A stretch of DNA of 64,000 nt, taken from assembly GCA_019634625.1 (NCBI GenBank), contig JAHCBA010000022.1, positions 1 to 64,000 of the forward strand, given 5' to 3'. The notes beneath the pieces are model-generated. The model saw nothing but the letters and a program-made list of their open reading frames with translations. It was not told the DNA's origin and did no database searches. Of the stretch, positions 1-8,140 are shown piece after piece. The stretch is from Verrucomicrobiia bacterium (GTDB taxonomy: Bacteria > Verrucomicrobiota > Verrucomicrobiia > Limisphaerales > CAIMTB01). Within the stretch, counting starts at the first letter, position 1. Each line of letters begins with the position of its first letter. The position numbers and the translations under genes were made by a program.

Positions 1-19
1 CGACCATGGTGATGATCGT

Positions 20-3000
20 GTCACCAATGCCTTTCGGCGGTTTGTCCGTGAGGGACGATGCGGAGATGGCTGGACACACCATCGACTGGGAGGTCACCAA
101 TGCCTTTCGGCGGTTTGTCCGTGAGGGACGGGTGGCCTTCGAACTCGGCCTCAACCGGGCCGAACTGGTCACCAATGCCTTTCGGCGGTTTGTCCGTGAG
201 GGACGTTGAGGCCGAGTTCGAAGGCCACCCAGTCCTCAGGGGTCACCAATGCCTTTCGGCGGTTTGTCCGTGAGGGACCGCAGGGTTTAGGCCGACCGCG
301 TAGGCTCCGGCCGACCGTCACCAATGCCTTTCGGCGGTTTGTCCGTGAGGGACTCTCCGGAGTCAGCAAAAGGGAGATAAGCAGGCGGATGTCACCAATG
401 CCTTTCGGCGGTTTGTCCGTGAGGGACGGTATGACCCGAGACGAGTTTGTTGGGCTGGCCAACGTCACCAATGCCTTTCGGCGGTTTGTCCGTGAGGGAC
501 GTCACGCTCCAGTGGGACCCGCATGAGGAGCCTGGTCACCAATGCCTTTCGGCGGTTTGTCCGTGAGGGACGACGTGGACGTGCTGGTGGAGGTGCAGAT
601 CGCCGGCCGTCACCAATGCCTTTCGGCGGTTTGTCCGTGAGGGACCGGCAGCAGCGTCCAGACGTACTTCTGGGCCGTCGCCCGGTCACCAATGCCTTTC
701 GGCGGTTTGTCCGTGAGGGACGGTACCGGGTCGGTAGATCCACCGCTGCCAGCAGATCGTCACCAATGCCTTTCGGCGGTTTGTCCGTGAGGGACACAGT
801 GGAGTAATTATGAATGCTCCATCGCTAACAACAGGTCACCAATGCCTTTCGGCGGTTTGTCCGTGAGGGACCCCCTTTAGCTTCTGTGTAGCTACAGAAG
901 CTAAAGGGGTGTCACCAATGCCTTTCGGCGGTTTGTCCGTGAGGGACGTAGGTTCGGCCGCCAACGGTCCGTTGGGCCGTTTCGAGTCACCAATGCCTTT
1001 CGGCGGTTTGTCCGTGAGGGACCGGCGGAACTCGCTCGGCGAGCTTGTGAGCTTACCGATCGTCACCAATGCCTTTCGGCGGTTTGTCCGTGAGGGACAG
1101 AAGTCCCCTGCTAAGGGGAACAACGCGGCAGTGGGTCACCAATGCCTTTCGGCGGTTTGTCCGTGAGGGACCTCCCATTTCATTCTCCTAAGTCATCCTA
1201 CTGACCCTAGTGTCACCAATGCCTTTCGGCGGTTTGTCCGTGAGGGACACGCAATCAAATGAAGAAACCGAAGAAGTCCCCTGCTAGTCACCAATGCCTT
1301 TCGGCGGTTTGTCCGTGAGGGACGTGGGGACGCGGGCCCACGGCGCATATGCGCCGGGCCCTGTCACCAATGCCTTTCGGCGGTTTGTCCGTGAGGGACT
1401 GGCCACAATATGTCGGTTCAACCGACAACGGTCCGTTGTCACCAATGCCTTTCGGCGGTTTGTCCGTGAGGGACTCCACCGCGAGAGACTGTGTGTGGGG
1501 ACGCGGGCCCACGGTCACCAATGCCTTTCGGCGGTTTGTCCGTGAGGGACGTGTGGTAGCCGCCAGCCCCTCCAATCCCGGGAGACCGTCACCAATGCCT
1601 TTCGGCGGTTTGTCCGTGAGGGACACAACCACCACCAGAAATGGTGAACGTCAGCCTCCGCCGTCACCAATGCCTTTCGGCGGTTTGTCCGTGAGGGACT
1701 CAAACGGTCTCTGAAGGTGTGCCATCGGTGGAGGTCGGCCGTCACCAATGCCTTTCGGCGGTTTGTCCGTGAGGGACCCAGGTCCAGCGCATGCGGCAGT
1801 GGGTGAGGAGGATGACGTCACCAATGCCTTTCGGCGGTTTGTCCGTGAGGGACCTCGGACACCACAAGGAAGGTCACCCCCTCGTTGCTGGCGTCACCAA
1901 TGCCTTTCGGCGGTTTGTCCGTGAGGGACCAACCCTTGGAACCAAGGGTTGCGTCTGCTTCGTCGGGTCACCAATGCCTTTCGGCGGTTTGTCCGTGAGG
2001 GACTTCCGCCACGCAATCGTGGCTCACCGCCGAATCCACCTGTCACCAATGCCTTTCGGCGGTTTGTCCGTGAGGGACGCGAAGAAGAAGAAGAAAGCGC
2101 AGTCCCCCTCGGCCTTGTCACCAATGCCTTTCGGCGGTTTGTCCGTGAGGGACACCGGGGAAGGCTATCGGGGCTTATGTCGCACGACGCGACGTCACCA
2201 ATGCCTTTCGGCGGTTTGTCCGTGAGGGACGAGGACTGCTATGGGTAAGGTGCCGGTCGGGGGACAACAGTCACCAATGCCTTTCGGCGGTTTGTCCGTG
2301 AGGGACTCCCGGCGCCCCGACAGGGGCGCGGTGGTTCGTAACCCGTCACCAATGCCTTTCGGCGGTTTGTCCGTGAGGGACGTGTGGCGAGTGCGGCAAA
2401 CGCCCGGCGGGAACCGGAGTGTCACCAATGCCTTTCGGCGGTTTGTCCGTGAGGGACAGGAACGGCAAGCGGACGGGACGGTGCGGAAAACTTGTCACCA
2501 ATGCCTTTCGGCGGTTTGTCCGTGAGGGACAGTTTGTCCCGGGTTGGGGAACGGTGGAGTAGTTATGGCGTCACCAATGCCTTTCGGCGGTTTGTCCGTG
2601 AGGGACATCACGCCGGTTTACGCGTTCACGAAGCGCGAAAGCGTGTCACCAATGCCTTTCGGCGGTTTGTCCGTGAGGGACGTCCGTTGGGCCGTTTCGA
2701 GCCGCAGGCCCATCCGGACAGTCACCAATGCCTTTCGGCGGTTTGTCCGTGAGGGACACCCCTTTAGCTTCTGTAGCTACAGGAGCTAAAGGGGAGTCAC
2801 CAATGCCTTTCGGCGGTTTGTCCGTGAGGGACTGGTCGCCTTGGTGTTGGGCTACGCCGGGGGAAGCCCGTCACCAATGCCTTTCGGCGGTTTGTCCGTG
2901 AGGGACGTTGCCGGTCGGGGGGACAACAGGGGTGACCCGACCGGGTCACCAATGCCTTTCGGCGGTTTGTCCGTGAGGGACCGCACGACGCGACGGTTCA

Positions 3001-5533
3001 GTTAGCGTCCTCCCGTTGGAGGGTCACCAATGCCTTTCGGCGGTTTGTCCGTGAGGGACCAGGGAGGAGATTCGGCGGTTGCTGACCTTTGACACAGTCA
3101 CCAATGCCTTTCGGCGGTTTGTCCGTGAGGGACGTTGTCACGTTCGTCCTGCCCTCCGGGCAGGACGTTGGTCACCAATGCCTTTCGGCGGTTTGTCCGT
3201 GAGGGACCGGAACAACTGTCACAAGGGGTTATAGAACCAACCCCTGTCACCAATGCCTTTCGGCGGTTTGTCCGTGAGGGACATTACTGGGGGGACGACG
3301 GTGTTTCCCCTTTAGCTTGTCACCAATGCCTTTCGGCGGTTTGTCCGTGAGGGACCCCTGTCCATCCTCCTGATGGTCCTCCAATGACCACGCGTCACCA
3401 ATGCCTTTCGGCGGTTTGTCCGTGAGGGACACGCCAGGTGGCCGCGTTGGTCAACTGCGGCCTGCCCGTCACCAATGCCTTTCGGCGGTTTGTCCGTGAG
3501 GGACCGGCGGTCGGACATCACCGCCCCGGTGGACTGGTCCCGTGTCACCAATGCCTTTCGGCGGTTTGTCCGTGAGGGACCCGGCTGCGTAGCCGGCATG
3601 GTGTTTGGCCACGTCCCACCTGTCACCAATGCCTTTCGGCGGTTTGTCCGTGAGGGACTTCCTAACGTCATCATTACTACTGGGGCGGTGTTTCCCGTCA
3701 CCAATGCCTTTCGGCGGTTTGTCCGTGAGGGACGTCATCCCGCAATCCCGGACGCATCCGGGACGCAATCAGTCACCAATGCCTTTCGGCGGTTTGTCCG
3801 TGAGGGACGGGTGGCATAATGTCATCCCGCAATCCCGGACGCATCCGTCACCAATGCCTTTCGGCGGTTTGTCCGTGAGGGACATCCGGCAACGCCGGAG
3901 CAACTGGCTCAGGGGGTTATAGAGTCACCAATGCCTTTCGGCGGTTTGTCCGTGAGGGACAATGGTTCAATCTCACTCAACATCCGGCAACGCCGGAGGT
4001 CACCAATGCCTTTCGGCGGTTTGTCCGTGAGGGACCCGATTTGAGGGTGACGTGGTCAAGTCGATTCCCCAGGTCACCAATGCCTTTCGGCGGTTTGTCC
4101 GTGAGGGACAGGGTGAAGCGGTGGACACCCTTCCCTCGATGCCCACGGGTCACCAATGCCTTTCGGCGGTTTGTCCGTGAGGGACCCCGCCGGGGCTGAC
4201 CCGGCGGCATACGGCTTCCGTCACCAATGCCTTTCGGCGGTTTGTCCGTGAGGGACGCGGAACCGGAGTACGGGTTGCCAGACGACTTCCTAACGTCACC
4301 AATGCCTTTCGGCGGTTTGTCCGTGAGGGACATCACGCCGGTTTATTCCTTCACTAAGCGCGAAAGCGGTCACCAATGCCTTTCGGCGGTTTGTCCGTGA
4401 GGGACCACTTACTCCGCCTCCCCCGGTGAAGGTGGAGGCAAAGTAGTCACCAATGCCTTTCGGCGGTTTGTCCGTGAGGGACGAGCGCGGTGGTGCGTAA
4501 CCCTTGGTTCCAAGGGTTGCGGTCACCAATGCCTTTCGGCGGTTTGTCCGTGAGGGACATTTCATTCTCCTAAGTCATCCCTCGCGGACCCTAGTGTCAC
4601 CAATGCCTTTCGGCGGTTTGTCCGTGAGGGACCACGGACCTTCGTGTGCCGTGGAGTTCGAGGGTTCCTGTCACCAATGCCTTTCGGCGGTTTGTCCGTG
4701 AGGGACACTTACTGCCGACGGTAAAGTGGTGCCAGCGTTTTCCCGTCACCAATGCCTTTCGGCGGTTTGTCCGTGAGGGACTGCCGGTCGGGGGGACAAC
4801 AGGGGTGACCCGACCGGAAGTCACCAATGCCTTTCGGCGGTTTGTCCGTGAGGGACCCATTGAGGCTGGCAAGGCGGTTGGCGCCTATGTGTCGCGTCAC
4901 CAATGCCTTTCGGCGGTTTGTCCGTGAGGGACTTGCGTATGCTTCGTCGGCAGACTTACTGCCGACGGTAGTCACCAATGCCTTTCGGCGGTTTGTCCGT
5001 GAGGGACCCAGTAGGAGCTAGTATGCTCCTACTGGTTATCGGTCGTCACCAATGCCTTTCGGCGGTTTGTCCGTGAGGGACACTATCGGTCTGGTCTTTA
5101 CCGTCATCCTAGCGGTGACGGTCACCAATGCCTTTCGGCGGTTTGTCCGTGAGGGACCCCATTTCATTTTCCTAAGTCACTCCCTTCGGGGAGTGTCACC
5201 AATGCCTTTCGGCGGTTTGTCCGTGAGGGACGACGCGGTGGACACCCTTCCCTCCGTCCCGATGGGGACGTCACCAATGCCTTTCGGCGGTTTGTCCGTG
5301 AGGGACGATGTGGCGAGTGCGGCAAACGCCCGGCGGGGCCGGAGTGTCACCAATGCCTTTCGGCGGTTTGTCCGTGAGGGACACGTCGCCTACCTGCGCG
5401 ACGGCCACCCCGCAACGCCTCCGTCACCAATGCCTTTCGGCGGTTTGTCCGTGAGGGACCCTCTGCGGGGTCTGGAGGTACCGGCGGGAGGTCGCGGTCA
5501 CCAATGCCTTTCGGCGGTTTGTCCGTGAGGGAC
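20..5533 (-). CRISPR. Type III-B CRISPR array, 74 repeats / 73 spacers (left end cut)
   Basis: Seen directly: a 37-bp repeat, on the plus strand beginning GTCACCAATGCC and ending GTCCGTGAGGGAC, occurs 74 times from 20-56 to 5497-5533 with no variant noticed. The 73 spacers are 34-41 bp, giving a mean unit of 75 bp. Bases 1-19 look like the end of another spacer, so the array probably continues to the left. The array is inferred to be transcribed on the minus strand: cas genes, leader and a promoter lie at its right end, and in that strand the repeat can form a GCC-GAAA-GGC hairpin with a GNRA loop. The newest spacers would then be at the right. Many spacers are related to each other and hairpin-rich (see findings). 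Confidence 0.99.
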
Positions 5534-5769
5534 TGCGGTGTTGTAACCGATTGAGGGCGTGGGGTGCAATGGGCGGTGAGGTGGCGAGGGGGTGGTGGAG
5601 GGTCGGTGAAGGGGGGCGGAGGGGAGCGCAGGAGGATGGCGATGTTGGGTAACAGGTTGGTTGGGAAAGGGTTGCGCGTGAGGTTGCGAGGTCCGGGAAA
5701 ATGGCGGTTCCGGGGTCGCGACCTGGAGGCATGGGTGAGGGTTCACGGGGGGAGGGGGCCGGGGCGGGT
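5534..5769 (-). other. CRISPR leader region
   Basis: This is the 236-bp interval between the cas2 stop and the first leader-side repeat. It is strongly strand-asymmetric (G-rich on plus, C-rich on minus) and holds no credible ORF. Its place between cas1-cas2 and the array, plus a promoter at its array end, makes it the probable leader where new spacers enter. That role is inferred from position. Confidence 0.7.
5541..5569 (-). promoter_or_regulatory. Putative promoter for pre-crRNA
   Basis: Read on the minus strand there is TTGCAC (-35, 5569-5564), a 17-nt spacer, and TTACAA (-10, 5546-5541). The first repeat starts at 5533, about 7 nt beyond the -10 box, so transcription should begin at or next to the first repeat. 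This is close to the sigma70 consensus and stands out in otherwise GC-rich sequence. It supports leftward transcription of the array. Confidence 0.65.
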
Positions 5770-6045
5770 TCAGACGAGGTAGCAGACGACTTTTTCGGAG
5801 CAGACCATGGTTCCGGCGGTGAGGGTTTCGCGGGCACAGCGGGCGTCGATCTTGTAGGCGACGACACGGTCCTCCTCCTCATCGATCTCGTCGAGGAGGG
5901 AGATCCAGAAGTCGGCGAATTCGTCCTCGTCGAGGTGACATTCAAAGATGGAGTACTGGACGCGGACGCCGTAGTCCTCGCAGACGCGGGCGGCACGGGC
6001 GAGGCGTTTGGGGCTGGAGATGTCGTAGGCGACGACGGTGAGCAT
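5770..6045 (-). CDS. cas2: CRISPR-associated endoribonuclease-fold protein Cas2
   Basis: A 91-residue protein with the Cas2 N-terminus MLTVVAYDISSPKR, a ferredoxin-like core and the segment YGVRVQYSIFEC. Cas2 forms the Cas1-Cas2 integrase that inserts spacers at the leader. The start is placed at the ATG at 6045 because it gives the normal family start and length, with AGGGA just upstream. A GTG at 6114, four bases from the cas1 stop, would add 23 residues (beginning NDWWFQAF) with no family match. It follows cas1 in the same operon and is the last gene before the leader. Confidence 0.95.
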   Translation of the reverse strand: MLTVVAYDISSPKRLARAARVCEDYGVRVQYSIFECHLDEDEFADFWISLLDEIDEEEDRVVAYKIDARCARETLTAGTMVCSEKVVCYLV

Positions 6046-6117
6046 GTGTCCCTGGCCTGGGGCGGAGGATTGGTAGGGGACGGCGGGGAAGGCTTGGAAC
6101 CACCAGTCGTTCACGGG

Positions 6118-7209
6118 TCAGTTGATGAGGAAGGGTTCGAAGCGGGCGGGGTCCTGGAGGGCGGCCTTGAAGAGGACACCCTGGTGTTCGACCTGCTGAC
6201 GGAGGGTGGTGCGATGGCCGACGGCTTCGCTCATGAACTGACGTTCCATGCGGCGTTCGTACTGGAGGAAGAAGCGTTTGCGTCCTTCGGGGTTGAGGAA
6301 GACGCCGCCGTCGCGGGATTCGAAGTGGTCGGGTTTGAGGATCTGGTGGCTGAAGAGGTCGAGGGTGAGGGCTTCGACGAGGGCGGGTCGGAAGGGTTCG
6401 ATGAGGTCGAGGGCGAGGCTCCAGCGTCCGTCCTCGGTGGCATGGAGGAGACCGAGGGCGGGGTCGAGTCCGGTGGCGTGAAGGAAGGCGACGGATTCGT
6501 GGTAGAGGACGGTGGCGGCGAAGCTGATGCAGGCGTTGACGGGGTTGAGGGGAGGGCGGGTGGACCGGCGTTCGAAGGGGAAGGCGTCGGGGAGGAAGCG
6601 GGCCCAGGCCTGGAAGTAGCGGGCGGTGGAGGCGCCTTCGTGGCCGCGGAGTTCGTCGAGGGAGGTGGCGCGGGAGGCGTTGTGGAAGACCTGGTCGAGC
6701 CAGACGAGGTCGGCTTCGGTGGGGGGGAGGGGAGCCGGGGACCGGGGTAAGGAGGAAGGGGCAGGGGTGGAGGGATTGGGGTTGGGGTTGGGGGAATCGG
6801 CGGTATGGCGGTCGCGTCCGGCCTGGAGGCGCTGGAGGACCCGGCGTTGGTTGTAGATTTTGGCGGTGACGAGGCGGGTGGCGAGCTGGAGGGCGAAGGC
6901 GGGGTCGCGGGTGCGTTCGTACTGGCGGAGGCGGGCGAGGCCGTGGCTGTTCTGAGCGGGGAGGAAGGCGCCAAGGAACTGGCCGTTCCAGGCCATGAGG
7001 TTGACGGGGATGGAGGCGCGGAGGAGGGCGGCGAGGGCCTGGGAGGAGATCTGGACGGATTCCTCGAGGATGAGGCGGTCGAGATCGCGGATGGGGATTT
7101 CGCGGAGGAGGGATTCCGGGGCGTCGTCGTCGGGGCAGCCGCGGACTTCGAGGCGTTCGCGGGTGAGGGAGATGCGGCAGCGGGGCTGGTTGATGCAGGC
7201 GGTGGGCAT
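6118..7209 (-). CDS. cas1: CRISPR integrase Cas1
   Basis: A 363-residue Cas1 that catalyses spacer integration with Cas2. It opens with the family-like CINQPRCRISLTRERLEV. The metal-site residues are in place: Glu191 in ELRGHEGASTARYF, His256 in LGLLHA, Asp268 and Glu271 in SLALDLIEPFRP. Unusually, a Pro/Ser/Asn-rich linker of about 30 residues (roughly 135-164) separates the N-terminal beta domain from the helical catalytic domain. There is no fused reverse transcriptase or Cas6 domain. The ATG start at 7209 lies 15 bp downstream of the HNH gene stop, consistent with one operon. Confidence 0.97.
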   Translation of the reverse strand: MPTACINQPRCRISLTRERLEVRGCPDDDAPESLLREIPIRDLDRLILEESVQISSQALAALLRASIPVNLMAWNGQFLGAFLPAQNSHGLARLRQYERTRDPAFALQLATRLVTAKIYNQRRVLQRLQAGRDRHTADSPNPNPNPSTPAPSSLPRSPAPLPPTEADLVWLDQVFHNASRATSLDELRGHEGASTARYFQAWARFLPDAFPFERRSTRPPLNPVNACISFAATVLYHESVAFLHATGLDPALGLLHATEDGRWSLALDLIEPFRPALVEALTLDLFSHQILKPDHFESRDGGVFLNPEGRKRFFLQYERRMERQFMSEAVGHRTTLRQQVEHQGVLFKAALQDPARFEPFLIN

Positions 7210-7223
7210 GGGGGCGGGGGGGA

Positions 7224-8054
7224 TCAGGGTTTGGGGAGGTAGTGGATGATCTGGGTGCCCTTGGTGTCGTGGCAGGGGGCGCAGAGGGGTTGGAGGTTGT
7301 CGAGGCGGGTGAGTCCTCCGAGGCTGACGGGGATGGCATGATCGATTTCGAGCGGGGTGTCGCCATCGGCACCGCAGCAGGCGCAGCGATGGTGATAGAG
7401 GGCGAGGACCTGGTTGCGGAGGCGGAGGGAGATGCCGCGGGAGAGTTCGCGGGCGTGGGGGTGGGGGGCGGCGTTGCGGGGGCGGGCGGGGGTGCGTCCG
7501 GCAATGACGGCGGCGCGTTCCTCGGGGGTCCAGTCGGCGTCGAAGGCGTCGAGGATGGGGCTGAGGATGGGATGGACGGCGGAGATGAGGCGGACGTAGC
7601 GGGGAGCGAGGTAGTCGGGGAGGGTGTCGAGGGGGTGGGGGAAGTTGAAGCGATGGATGAGGGCAAGGGAGTTGGGGGTGCGGTACCAGGTGAAGCCGTC
7701 GGGGCAGACCTTGGGGAGGGCGGTATCGAGGCGGGCGACGATGGCGTCGGGGTTTTGATAGACGCGGTTGGGGTTGAGATAGAACTGGAGGTACCAGTCG
7801 GTGCCGCCGCTGTAGGCGTGGTCGGGGTCGAAGACGTGTTCGTACTGGAGGTAGTAGGGTTCGATGACGGAGCTTTTCTGGTGGCGGTCGCGGAGGGCGG
7901 AGAGGATGACGGAGTTGCGGGATCCGTGGCGTCGGGGTTTGCGGGCGGGTTTGAGGCGGGCGGCGATGTCGGGGGGCAGATCGGCGAGGACGCGCCGGAA
8001 GGTGTCGCGCAGGACGGGGAGGAGGGTGTCTGGGGAGATGACGGTGTTGTTCAC
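7224..8054 (-). CDS. HNH endonuclease-domain protein in the cas operon
   Basis: The C-terminus (about residues 215-276) is an HNH domain: CACC and CAPC zinc pairs flank LEIDHAIPVSLGG, with His of the DH pair as the expected catalytic residue. The N-terminal ~200 residues, including YYLQYEHVFDPDHAYSGG and GTDWYLQFYLNP, match nothing I recognise. The start is uncertain: GTG 8054 gives 276 residues, while an upstream ATG at 8210 would overlap the preceding gene and add a Pro/Arg/Ser-rich, non-coding-looking tail. It lies between a Can2-like gene and cas1. A role in defence or adaptation is inferred from context only. Confidence 0.8.
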   Translation of the reverse strand: MNNTVISPDTLLPVLRDTFRRVLADLPPDIAARLKPARKPRRHGSRNSVILSALRDRHQKSSVIEPYYLQYEHVFDPDHAYSGGTDWYLQFYLNPNRVYQNPDAIVARLDTALPKVCPDGFTWYRTPNSLALIHRFNFPHPLDTLPDYLAPRYVRLISAVHPILSPILDAFDADWTPEERAAVIAGRTPARPRNAAPHPHARELSRGISLRLRNQVLALYHHRCACCGADGDTPLEIDHAIPVSLGGLTRLDNLQPLCAPCHDTKGTQIIHYLPKP

Positions 8055-8140
8055 GGCGTCATGAAACCACGGGAGCGGGCGGTGGGGCGACGGATGGGAC
8101 GTTCCGGGACGTTCGGGGGGGGAGCGAGTCAGGGCGACTT

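Noticed and set aside
2231-4819. Spacer family at 2231, 2907 and 4782 as protein-coding
   Set aside because: They clearly overlap (PVGG-type reading), but a G-run differs by one base between members and breaks the frame, so only nucleotide relatedness is claimed.
1172-5194. Spacer family at 1172, 4559 and 5158 as coding
   Set aside because: The shared ATTTCATTCTCCTAAGTCA part is followed by divergent hairpin sequence; no shared frame was convincing.
6-5528. Many ORFs of 60-190 residues in both strands across the array
   Set aside because: They translate the CRISPR repeat over and over (PMPFGGLSVRD, NAFRRFVREG, SLTDKPPKGIGD); not genes.
5942-7666. 574-residue minus-strand ORF over cas1
   Set aside because: Pro/Arg/Ser-rich shadow frame of cas1 and the HNH gene, produced by high GC content.
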